This document shows, piece by piece, positions 1 through 13,260 of a DNA stretch of 64,000 bases; the first letter of the stretch is position 1; each line of letters opens with the position of its first letter. The position numbers were made by a program, and so were the translations under genes. Location of the stretch: NCBI GenBank assembly GCA_963978545.1, contig OZ021726.1, forward strand, positions 53,055,959 through 53,119,958, given 5' to 3'. The notes below the pieces were generated by a model, which was not told where the DNA came from, searched no databases, and saw nothing but the letters and a program-made list of their open reading frames with translations. The DNA is from Linyphia triangularis (taxonomy: Eukaryota; Arthropoda; Arachnida; Araneae; Linyphiidae).

Positions 1-60
1 ATTTCAGAGTTTTACGCCTATTGTAAGTAGCTTTCTATAGAGGAACAGACAGACCAGAAG
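1..60 (-). mobile_element. end fragment of the same Helitron family, cut by the window edge
   Basis: ATTTCAGAG then AAGTAG-TTTCTATAGA and ACAGACAGAC matches 1907-1980 of the Helitron at 662-2008. Its own terminus is not recognisable. Confidence 0.5.
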
Positions 61-661
61 ACCAAATAAACATTATTAAAGCGAATAATTTATGATAATT
101 TTTCACATGAATTGGCCAAGGCCGCACTGGAACATAATATCGGACTGGAAATATTAAATTTATGCGTGAAATTCGTCCTTTTGGCATGTTTTTTTAAAGA
201 CCCATATAAGAATTATCGCCAAAAATATTTCCACGTTGATAATTTTTTCTAAATGAATGAAAGTATAAAAAGGGTAAATATCACCAATCCACGGCAGTAT
301 TATAGTGTAATTGAAAGTTGTGTGACGTATCACACCCTTAGTTTGTAAGTGTATTTCCTTTATTAATTAACAGTACTTAAGATTAGGGTTCATATTTAAA
401 ATATTAATTTTAAGTTGAACTGAATTTCTCTATTAATACGTTATGAATGGAGAAAAACTACATAAATATACTAGTGTAGGTAATCTAGTTTTTCACCTTG
501 TTTTTCAACATACTTCCTTTGTTAATTAATAGTTCTTAGTTATGATTTGGGTCCAATTTAAAATAAAGGTAATTTTAATTTGCATCTACCAGTTTAAAAT
601 AAAAATTAGACTGACGAACTCATATCCTTTTTGACGACAATGTAGTTTATATATTAACATA

Positions 662-2008
<1,347 letters not shown>

Positions 2009-2190
2009 TTATGAATACAGGAAAAACTACATAAATGTACTACTATAGTTTTAAACTCTGACCTCGCAGCTTAATTTTGAGGTATCATTTCTTAACTAAT
2101 TGACAGTACTTACAGTTATGATTAGGGTTCATACTAATAATGATAAATTTAAGTTGTACAATAAAATAAAAATAATATTAACATTCTGAT

Positions 2191-3041
2191 GCAGGCCACT
2201 CAAATGCAAAACAAAATTCTCTGAGATTTCCAGGTTTTCTCCATAATTTTTTTAAATTTCCAGATTTCATTTCCAGCCCAAGTAAAAAAAAAAAAATTGC
2301 TTACAATTGCAGTTAAAATTATAATTTCAATGAAGGATTATACAAAAAAAAAAAAAAAAAAAAAAAATTACGATATTTTAATCAATTAAGTAACATTTTG
2401 ATAAAAGAAAGTGGAAATCCACTTTTTTGTGAAACTGTAAAATGCTTGCAATTTGTGTCACTACACACTGATGTATACTTACACAAGTAAGATGAATTGA
2501 TTAGATGGTAGAAGTACCATCTCTCTTTATTTTTGCCAGGGGTTAAAACATAAAATAAATGAGGAAAATATATACGCAGCGTTATTTTGAACTACAAAAA
2601 TAATTGAATAAGAATATATTTGTGTACAGAACAGTGGCTCAGCTAGAATTTTTTTTCTGACGGAAGTATTAGGCAAGTTTAGTCTGATAAAGCCCTAAAA
2701 AGTTCATTAAAAATAATAAAATTGTAGAAGAAGTAAAAAATTTCAGAAAATTTTTTCAAATGTTTTTCAGTTCATTTGCTTTCAGTGGGTGCTTTTTACA
2801 CGTTGATACAAGAAAATATCACATAAAATATCAAATTTTCAGAACGCAGATGTGTGTTCTGAAAAAAAAAAAATTAATGAACTTCTTGGAAGAAAACTTG
2901 AATCTGAAAGAAATTCCCTGACTTTTTCAGAAGATATCATATTTTATAGTTTTCCCTGGCCTTTTGTAGGCATTTTCATTTCCCCTGACATTTCCAGGTT
3001 TTCCCAGTTTCCCATAGGTGCGTGACAATCCTGTCATGGCC
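2191..3041. mobile_element. short hAT-like insertion in the tandem array
   Basis: 851 bp flanked by ATTCTGAT (2183-2190) and ATTCTGAC (3042-3049), where intact array units read ATTCTGATGACAATG once. Starts GCAGGCCACTC, ends CATGGCC; its inverted repeats are weak. No coding sequence. Boundaries come from the duplication and the paralogous empty site. Confidence 0.55.
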
Positions 3042-5697
3042 ATTCTGACTGCAATGTCGTTATTCTGTTAAGACATTATCAATGCAGAAAAAAAACTACA
3101 TAAATTTACTGCTAGTAAGGGTAACCTAGTTTTGACAGCTCGCTTGTGATTATAGGGTCCACATTGACATTACATCCACCAATTTCATATCAAAATTAGA
3201 TTAATGATCGTGTGTCCATTCTAATGGCTATTTCGTTTCTCTGTAAACCCATTATGGATACAGGAAAATCTACATAAATTTACTAGTACAGATAATATAG
3301 TTTTGAAGGCACATCCTTCACCTAATTTTTAAACATACTTTCTTTATTAGTTAATAGTCCTTAGTTATGATTAGGATCAATATTTAAAATAAAGGTAATT
3401 TTAAGTTGCATCAACCATTTTAAATAAAAATTAGATTGACCATGTCATGTCCTTTCTCTACTGTTAACATATTATGAATGCAAGAAGAATTACATAATTA
3501 TACTATAGTTTTAACCTCTGGACTCGCAGCTAATTTTGAAATATAATTAGTTTACTATTTGACAGTACTCAGTTCCCATTAGTGTGCTTACTAAAAGTAA
3601 GCTAGTTTTGTCGGCTCGCCCACATGTAGTTTGTGACTATAATTCCTTTATTAATTAACATTATTTTGTTATGATTAAGGTCCACATTGAACACGGCAAT
3701 TTAAAGTTACATCTTCCAATTTCAAAGAAAGATTAGATTAACGTTAGCTTGTCCATTCTGATGACAATGTCGTTTCTCTAACACATTAGTAATGCAGGAA
3801 AAACTACATAAATTTACTAGTAAAGTTAACCTAGTTATGATGATTCGCCGTGCTCATAGTTTTTATCATACTTCCTTTATTCAGGCTCGGCCTGGCCCAC
3901 CGGGATACCGGGACATATCCCGGTGCGCCCTTTTCAGAACCTTGGCACGGCGCCCTCCGAGAACAGTGGAAAAAATTTCAAATATAAATCTTAATATTAA
4001 ATAATTAAGTTTTTGATTTTAAAGTGAGTTAATCTGTATCTTTGAAGATGGAATAACTTATACAACTCCGGCGTATAACTCCGGCGTGGGATTGCCACGG
4101 GCGACGCAATCCCCACTGGTTGAAACTCGCAGAACCAGTCTACCCGTGCTTTCTTTTCTGCCCATTCTTTGTTGTTGTGTGTGTGGGGGGGGGGGGGGGG
4201 CATACAATAAAAGGCAAAGTCATCGTATGAGTTCTATTCAGAGAGGATATTTGGACTATTTGGATTTTTACTGAACAAAACGTGTAGTAAACTTCTTAAT
4301 CTGCAAAATTATTTAGTCGTTGCTTTTCAAACACATAAGTTATATGGACCGAATTTTCATACAGATTATATTATGAGCAAGTAAGTCAATTGTTTGTCAA
4401 ATTATTATTGCTTAACGTCCTAAGATTGACTCGTTTATTAATGTTTTTTGTGTTAATAATGTTTTTTGACATGAAAACATTAATTTTCTTTTACGATAGT
4501 TACATTTATCTCGTCTTTAAATTTTTTTCGCCTCAATCCCTGTGCAATCATGTACCATAATGCAGATTTCTTGAACAATAAATCATTAAATGCATCAAAA
4601 AAGTATGAAGGAAAGAGTAGGAGGGTGGTTGTTCCCTTTAGCTCCTTAATCGCCATCCCCAGGTTTAGCCATTTAAAAAACTATTTTATTAGTTTAAATT
4701 ATTTACCCTTGAAAGGGAAAAAATCTGTAATAATTTTATGTCAACGTACCGATTGAAATACTGAGCATAAAGTGTAAACAATAGATTAATCTAAATGTAA
4801 CATTCACTTTGTATAATTTAGTTTTTCACTAATTTTAATTGCAATTTTCTTTTACGATTTATTTTTACACTAAGTTACACTTCAAATGAAATTTCATCAA
4901 TTTAAAGTTGAATAACAATACAAAATATTTAAAACAATGTAAATATAAATATTTAAATTTGGGTTTTCTTTTCCTGATGAAATGAAACTGAATGTGCAAC
5001 GTAATTTCCAGCTATATTTTATTTATATAAAATTAAGGCTGTATGGAGTGGGATAAAAGCCAAATAAATAATAAAAAAAAAAAAAAAAAAAAAGGGGGGG
5101 GAAATGCGTAATGTTACTTTACGCAAGTGTAAATTAATACTTTTTACTTTCAATTACCCATATGTATTATACAAAGGGTAATGAAAGTATGGCATTCGGT
5201 CAAAAAAGATTTTCAATTTTTTTGCATTTCTCCAAGTTTTTAAACATTCTGATTTCAAAAAAGTGATCTAGAAAATATGTCTGTCTGTGTGTATGTGGTC
5301 AGCATAACTTCCGAACAAATTGACCTACGATGTTCAAATTTGGTGTGCGGGTTGGTGGTAGCCATGGCACATACCATTAAGGTTTTCGTCAAAATTGCAC
5401 ATGCGCGTTAAGGTAGCTGCCACTGAAAAATCATGTTTTTCAATGATAGCTAAAACACACCCCATCCCACAAGCTGTCGGAAAAAATTTCATCCCACCTC
5501 GGATAGACTTCGAGTATCCTAATCAGGATTATATGTGTTTAGCGTGTAAAATTTCAAAAATATTAACGTGGCACTTTGATCATCGTTCTTTCCCCTCCCC
5601 CCCCCCTTTTTTTTTTAATTATGTAAATATTTTGTTCTTTTAAAAGGAATTTTTAAAAAACATACATTCATGCAGAAAAAAAATCTTTAGTGACACC

Positions 5698-8600
5698 CAG
5701 TGGTGTAGTGTAAAATAAAAAGGTGTGGGAACGCTGTGTCGCGTCTTAACAACAAACGTACACTCTTTTTTAATGTGGGAGGGGGGGGGGGGGAGTAAAA
5801 ATTACAACTAAGAATAAATAACTTTACTAATACTATTTTAATAATCTCAAAACAGATTATGAGCACCTCAAAAATTTAAAAGAAAATAAATTGTGTTTTG
5901 ACATTTTTGATTTAAATAATTTTTTAAAAACTATTAAGTTATAGGATTTTTAAGCAATTTGCTTAGCACAGCCCATTTTAATAGATAATTTAAGACTTTT
6001 TAAATGGATTATCAAGAAATTTTCAAACATATTACTGGCACAATACCTACAAAATCTTTTAAACAGATTATTTTCATGATTTTTTTTTAGCAATTTTCAA
6101 ACAGAAAGATTTCCATGAGAAATCGAGTTTCTATACAGAAACATTTGACTTAAAATTCCTTCTGATAGGGTCATCACCTGATCTGTGTTTTCGTGGCCTA
6201 GATTTAATATAAACATCTGACTTCCATAATTCTGTTAAGATGCAATGGTTCGGATAAATTCCCAGACTCTGTAGCTCCTCGAAATATATTTTCAAAATGA
6301 ATTTAAAAGATTGCGATTGTTGCAGATGTCAATTAAGAGTTTTATGGTGTTTCTCCTTCTCGAGCTGAAAATGTAGATATATTTATATTATAAATTAATA
6401 TGAAATTTTTTCGTTTATTTAAATGCAATTACAGAAGGAGTAATAGTTTTCGGTTAAAGAACAAACACCAATATCAGGCTGATTTTACAAAATATTTTTG
6501 GAGCCTTAAATACAAGGTCATGTAGCGTTTATAACAACGTTTGAAGTATACATAATTTTACATTTCCTTTAAACCCCCCGACACTTTATATTGAATTTAA
6601 ATAGACACAAAATAATGCTTAGTGATTTTTTTGATGCTAGGAGATTTACAAATCCCTTATTTATTTCCAAGTTCTTGTACGTAATAGCTACTTGATTGTA
6701 ATAAGGTAGCCAAACTCTGTATGAATAATGATATTTTAAAAAGTATTATTTTGCAATTATTTACGATTGCTAAGAGTTTCTTATTTAATTATTATAAAAC
6801 ACCAGGATGTTAGGGATCCTAGGGGAGTCTGACCCTAAAAACCCTCCCCTTGGATGCGTGTTTACTTGATAGACCCTTTCTTTTCAAAATTTGCTCCATG
6901 AATTAAAATGAAATTAACAGCTAGAAGAAGCTCAATTGGAAAGTTAAAATCCATCAGTCGATTTAAAATTTCTTGATAAGTTGGTTGGTTGGTTGTATTC
7001 AGATTATCTGGCGCCGTCAGCAACACGAGGGCTATAATGCGCCGAAACATTTCGTCATTTAACAAACCAACATACATTTACAAACACCCATGCCTAACAC
7101 GGGACTCGGAACCCGCAACCTCGTGGTCTAGAAGCCAGCACGCTAACCACTATACCGTTTGGTCGGCAATTTCTTGATAAGATATTAATTTGTGTAGCAT
7201 TCCAATCATCTCTAATTTTAAGGGGGATAACCAAATGTAGACCCATCCGGGAGCAACTTGTTCTCCTTATCGTCTCCAATGCACATTCAGTGTTGATTTT
7301 TTTAAACTTGAGAAAACAGATTTTTCTTAAAGAATGTCTGCTGCGTTTTTGGAATAAACTCTCAAATATCTATAAATGTTTATTTCTAAAAATCCATTTC
7401 CAAATTGAAAAGTAATTTACTTCTACGTTTAAAAATAAAATACATTTGAATAGTTTTCCTACTATTTCGCTGTCCAATTTCGATTTATTATACCCATTTA
7501 AAACCATTATAAATTTATATTAAGGAAAACGAAATATATAACCCATCAACAAATGTGAATACTTTCACTTTTTGGAAAAGACAGACTCATTAGCATGAGT
7601 GCCGGCAGCATTGTTTGTGGAAGTTTGCAAAGGGAAAAAAATTGTTTTTGTTCAAACCGTGATTTTTCAAAATATTTTGCTTCTTACAATGGCAAATATA
7701 AAATCTATTATTAAAAGGCACATAGTTTATTTTTTTTCGGTGCATTTTGTCTTTTCTCTACTTTTATAAAACTTTAAGCAACTAGGGGAATGCCAAGCAT
7801 CCTCCCATGCACCTTCCTGATTCCACCCAATTTCATTATTTTTACATATTAAGTTAAAGTAAGTAACAGTTAAAAAATCAATACAGTTATGAATATATTT
7901 TTTCATGTTCAAACAACGTATCAATTTGATTTTCCAAATATCTGGCGAACCAATATGAATGCATAATTTCGTGATCTCAAAACACCCTAAAAGTTCATAT
8001 AAAATATCAACATTCTACACTTATCTATCTGGATTCTTAGGGCCCAAGTAGTTCATTCCGTCAGAATCGCAGGTTTACTTCGCTTTTTTGGATTGTCCAA
8101 AAAACAGATCTCTTATTGTCATTAGTTTTATCCTCTTGTACGAATTAATTTCTTAGGTACGAAGCGAAGTTTACAAATAAATTATGAAGTGGGTGATATA
8201 AAAAAAAAAGTGACATAACTTTATTTGCTTAATCGGTTAGCTTACCCGTTAAAATTAGAGGAGAAGATACATTCTTCAAGGAGAGAACGCAAAGATCTGC
8301 ATATGCCAAACAACAGTTTTGTTATTTAAAAATGGAGAGAGTTGGCGTCAATTTGTGAGTGGAAATTGTAGACCGTATTCATGAAGAACCATACAAATTT
8401 AACGCCTGGAATTCATCCACAAACACAAATCATTCCTTGAAGATGATAATTGACATTGGATGAATCATAGTTAGATGTAAACATACGTCAGTTCATTTCT
8501 AAAGAAGTAGCATAGAAGCATTGAAGGAGAGGAAGGGGTGGGCATGTATCGGATTGTTGATGGAATGGCCATGTGCGGGTTGCCACTTTCAAGTGTTTTA

Positions 8601-8838
8601 CAAACACTTGAACTTCCTTTCTCAGCTCTGAAGTTGTGGATCGTAAACGAAAGTATATTTCTCACGAAAGAACTTTTTCATTTTCTTGAATTTTCGTTAA
8701 GTGTCACGTAAAGAAAAAAAAATGTAAAAAAAAAATTAATTGCAAATGTAAAAAATTTTAGGTGAGGGAACGCCGTTCCTCCTTCTAAAAAGGTAAAGGA
8801 TCGCCGTTCCCACGCGTTCCCGCTCCACTACACCCCTG
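5698..8838. mobile_element. hAT-like element nested in 3882-13121
   Basis: Termini CAGTGGTGTAGTG and CACTACACCCCTG; perfect 8-bp duplication GTGACACC at 5690-5697 and 8839-8846. 3141 bp. Contains a SINE at 6981-7167. No long open frame; transposase not recognised. Confidence 0.85.
6981..7167 (-). mobile_element. tRNA-derived SINE, copy 1
   Basis: 187 bp. Minus strand: tRNA-like head GCCGACCAAACGG, A box TATAGTGGTTAGCG, B box GGTTCCGAGTCCCG (a C inserted relative to the other copies), body with GGCGCCAGATAATCTGAAT, tail of (CCAA)n. Perfect 14-bp duplication AATTTCTTGATAAG at 6967-6980 and 7168-7181. Confidence 0.93.
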
Positions 8839-9954
8839 GTGACACCTTTTCTTATGTAAAATAAGTTTTACCAGGGTGTGATGGAATATTTAACTGCTTT
8901 TAAAATTGTGTAGTTCGTAGACAACTTTTTTGTAAATTTCTTGTCTTTAAACATATCTCTTGAAATTGGTGGAGCTTGTTTTATTTTCTTGGAAAGAACT
9001 GTGTTTTTGTTGAAATGGTTACGATTGATTGATATTTCCACGAATTTGTGACAAGAGAACTTTTGCTCCCTCTGTAATAGTTAATATTATGAATCAATAG
9101 CTAATATTGTAATTGTGACTGCGTTCATTAATTTTATATTTTTTTAAATATTGTTTTCCAAAAATTTCCCGACAAATCAATATTATCAAGCATATTTAAG
9201 TCGGAACAACGTCCCCCCACCTGGCCCACTGCACCTGCCGCCATTGATGTCACCTTAGTAATTTTGTTTACAAAGTGTTTTAGATAATTTTTAAACTCAG
9301 CTCTTCTTTTATAAACTCGACAGCTCACTAAGCAAACTTTATAACATTTTAGTTAACATGAATATTATAAACTATTCATAAAAACAATTAAAGGAATTTT
9401 GTACGTTACTATTGAAATTACTAAAAAATACATTTGCATACAGAGGAAAACATTTTAAAGACATTTAAATTTTCAACCGTAAACGTATTCCATACATTTT
9501 CCGTCCAATTCTTGAGACCAGTTAAGAAATTTTAATTTTCTCAGTTTCTCAAGATAACGACAAAAAAATTTCCTCAATCAATTTCAGTTATTATAAAAAA
9601 TAATACGATTCATATTTAATCTTGTAGTTATTTCATTTCGGGGAGGTCTAAGTCACTGAAATGACAACTGCTCACATCCCTCTGTGATTTTTTTTTTACT
9701 AATACATTAAATTCTTCATCAATATCAAAATCAGTTATAACTTTTTGCTATATTTTTCTTTTTTGAGTTATTAGTTAAAGTCTGTGGTACACACTATTTT
9801 AAGACAATATCAATTGTTCATAAAGGTCTTTCATTTCGTAACGATAAACGCATTCTAAGTAAAAAGTTAAATGATCATTAAAAATCTGCATTAATTGTAA
9901 ATTATAAATATATCGTGTTCAATCCTTTGTTAGTTTGCGCGGTTGACAAATGTC

Positions 9955-9998
9955 CCCTACAATCAATTTATCAATCTATTGATAAATTGATTGTAGGG
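9955..9998. repeat. perfect 21-bp hairpin
   Basis: CCCTACAATCAATTTATCAAT, spacer CT, then the exact reverse complement. Within the outer hAT-like element. Confidence 0.9.
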
Positions 9999-10578
9999 CA
10001 GCCCATGATCAAAACATTCGTACAATTTTTTTCAAGTTATTTCAAATATATTTTTTAATTCTTATTTTATTCTGTTCAATAATATTGTGTTTTTAATTAA
10101 AATACCCACATACTTTGATACTTGGTCACGAATTTAATGGTATGCATGAAAATTTCAATTTGGGGGAAATGTGTCCCCCACGCGACTGACCGCTAGACAA
10201 AAGGTCACGCGTCTAACCAAAGGTTAATTTGCAAAAAAAAAAAAAAAAAAAATCATTGTAATATGATTAAAACAGAGAGAGAGGGAGAGAGATCTTGTAT
10301 CTTTCTTAGTCATCATTATGAGCAATTTGTGTTTTGTATTGTAACTTGAAATTTTATACACCCCCTCCCCCCAAAAAACTGTATGAAATATTATTTTACC
10401 ACTTCCCCTTCTTTTTTATTGGTGTAACTTGTTATGTGTATTTAATCAAATCTTTGACCATAACCCTCCCCTTCCACCCCCCCCCCCCCCGAAAAGAAAA
10501 CCTGGCTACGAGCTTGGTGTGAGAAGGAGTGAGGCGCCCTCCCAAATATAGGTCCACCGCCCTCAGAGGTGTCCCAGG

Positions 10579-13104
10579 CAATGGCGGATCCAGCCAGGGG
10601 GCGCGGGGGGCGCGCGCCCCCTCCTCAGGTGGAGTATTTTTTTTACAATTTGCAGAAATAAATAAATAATAATAATAAATATATATTTTTTTCCCAAGTT
10701 TTTTTCAATAAGTTCACGCAACAATTATATTTTAACCTTCATCTAATTTCCAAAAAGAGCAACGAAAAAAAGCTTATTTTTGTACCAAGGTTCTATTTAT
10801 AGCCTTTTCTCTTCCCATTCAAACGGATGTTGAAAGACTGTACAAGTATTCAAATCTCCACCCTCTTGACCTTGAAGATATCTTGGACCCCTGATACCCG
10901 ATCCCTTATCTGTCGAGTGGGAGGAAGAGATTTTGACTCACATGCGTAATGTCCAACTCCAACCAGGGGGGAAAAAAATGAGAGGTTGACTATTTATTTT
11001 TCCCCGGAAATGGCCACCCCCATTCAACTGGACATGGTAATAGGCTAAACTTAACACTTTTAAAAGAAAGGAAGAGGAAGGTTATTTATTAACTGCATAA
11101 GAACTCGTCCAGCTTTAATTTCTGCTTCGGCTTGTAAATAAGCGTCATATTTGAATTTCGATTAACAATCCTCTCTTGCACCACACTGGAAAGGTATGCC
11201 AATTTTTTTTTTTTTTACATAAAATAGACTTATAAACAATTTTGTAAGAAGAATTATCTGTGTAAAGTAGCACTACAGTAGCAGAAATAATTATTTAAAA
11301 AAATATCGCTTTCAAACCCTGTACGAAATTAAACGAATGAATTAACAAAATAAATGTGCATGTTTTTTACGATAATTTGAAAAGTTTTGTACAAATATTC
11401 ACCTGGACATACTTTCAAATTTTTTTTTTTTCTTTTCTTCTTTCGTTATTGCAGAAGTAATGCAAGAAATATTGCACTTCATAAGTAATCATAACGCTTA
11501 CGGCATAATATATATATATACTTTTAGAGAAGGCTAAGATTACTCTAATTTTACTCTAATTTTATTCTAAGCCTATTCTTCCAAAACATATTTTTTATGA
11601 AACTTCTGATTCTTGTTCAAAAGTTTCGTGAAAGAAGTAAAATGATATTGCAACTCAAAATGAAGTTCTTAAATTTTTTTAAATACAATGATCCTCCTAC
11701 AATCTCTCTCTTCCAGTTATATTGAAGAATTGGAACAAAATATTTCAGTATGCGATGTTTTTTTAATTTGTCACGGATTGATATAATTTACCTATTTTGT
11801 TTTCATTATTTAAAAGAAATGCCCAGTTTGGCGATTATTCTAAAAAAACGCCCTTGAAACGGTGAAAATTGTGATATATTTTTCAATAAACACTGCATTA
11901 TCCTTTCTTTTAAGTGCAACAGAGCAGAAACAGTCGTTGATGGGAGTTCGCATTATCTCATTTCTACGGAGGTAGGAATGATTAAAACACCTTTAAAGGC
12001 ATTTTTATAGCGATTTTAATCAAAATCGTTAAAACCATTTTTTGGTAATCGCTGAAAAACGTAATTTTTTCAATATCAGCTACTTAATGCACATGTGCAA
12101 TTTTGAACAAAACCGTAATGCGAGGTCCTATGGCCATCAATAACCTGTGCATAAAAATTGAACATCGGAAGTTAATCCGTTTTGGGAGTTATGCTGATAA
12201 TTAACAGGCACAAACATTTTTTTGAACTCATCCCGTTCCAAAATGTGTAGAAATACAATAAAATCGATTCCCCCCCCCCCCCCCCCGAATTCAATACTTT
12301 TATACCATACGGGTAGTTGAAAGTAAAACAAAATATGGATGTATAAAATCGCACCAAATATATATATTACTGCTGGTAAAATAGTACCTAAGACCATAAG
12401 AAAAACAAAAAAATTGGTTCGTTGATCAAACTTGGCAAAAATGTTCTATATTTGTCATGAAAATGAATTTCAAATGAGTCCATAAAAATATCTAGCAAAG
12501 AAGGTGTTTTTTTTTGGGGGGGTCAGGTGGTTTTGTGGCTGGAAAATTAATTTTGGAGCAATCTAGGCATGTGACACATTTTTTTAGAGTACTTTTTTTA
12601 TGCTGAATCCAATGAAAAAAAGCAAAACGATATAACTAATCTAAAAAAGTTACAGTTCTTTTTTATAAACGAAAACACATGTAAATTCCAAGGAAAGGTA
12701 AAATACGACATTAAAAAATAAAAAATTGGTCCTTTCATGAAACTTTGCAAAAACGTTTTATTTGTCATGAGTATAAAGAAACAAAGGAGTTCATAAAAAT
12801 ATCTAGCATACAAGGGTGTTTTTTGAGGAGTGGGAGGGGGAGTTTTTTTTTTTTAAACTGAATCGTAATTTTGGTATAACCTGGGCATTTCACCTTACGC
12901 TAAGATAGCGAGTCAGAAATGTGACGGGAAAAAAAGAGGGGGGGGGGGGGTCAATCAATGGATACGGATTATCTTGAAGTATATTTTTAGAACACTGCAT
13001 AGATTTTTTTATTTTTTTAAAACTTTTTTTAAATATTCGATTTCATCCTGGCTAAGGCACAGGTGTTGCGCCCCCTCCTCAGGAAAATCCTGGATCCGCC
13101 ACTG
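10579..13104. mobile_element. hAT-like element nested in the right end of 3882-13121
   Basis: Termini CAATGGCGGATCCAG and CTGGATCCGCCACTG; perfect 8-bp duplication GTCCCAGG at 10571-10578 and 13105-13112. 2526 bp. Its segment 11815-12250 resembles 51480-51900 in another hAT. Inserted inside the terminal repeat of its host element. Confidence 0.87.
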
Positions 13105-13260
13105 GTCCCAGGCCGACCCTGCCTTTATTAATTTACAGTATTTTGTTATGATTAAGTTCCACATTGAAAACCTGTAATTTTAAGTTACATCTACCAATTT
13201 CAAATATAAATTAGGTAAGAATTCTCACATCCATTCTGATAGCAATGTCGTTTCCATCAG

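Larger units (their letters stand above)
3882..13121. mobile_element. outer hAT-like element containing two more
   Basis: Ends are CAGGCTCGGCCTGG (left) and, read inward from the right, CAGGGTCGGCCTGG. Perfect 8-bp flanks CCTTTATT at 3874-3881 and 13122-13129. Two other elements (5698-8838, 10579-13104) sit inside; its own length is about 3.6 kb without them. No transposase recognised. The 8-bp duplication and CAG...CTG termini fit hAT. Confidence 0.82.

Noticed and set aside
12137..12397. overlapping 86- and 61-codon minus-strand frames
   Set aside because: Both cross a C17 run (poly-Gly) inside a hAT; no conserved protein features.
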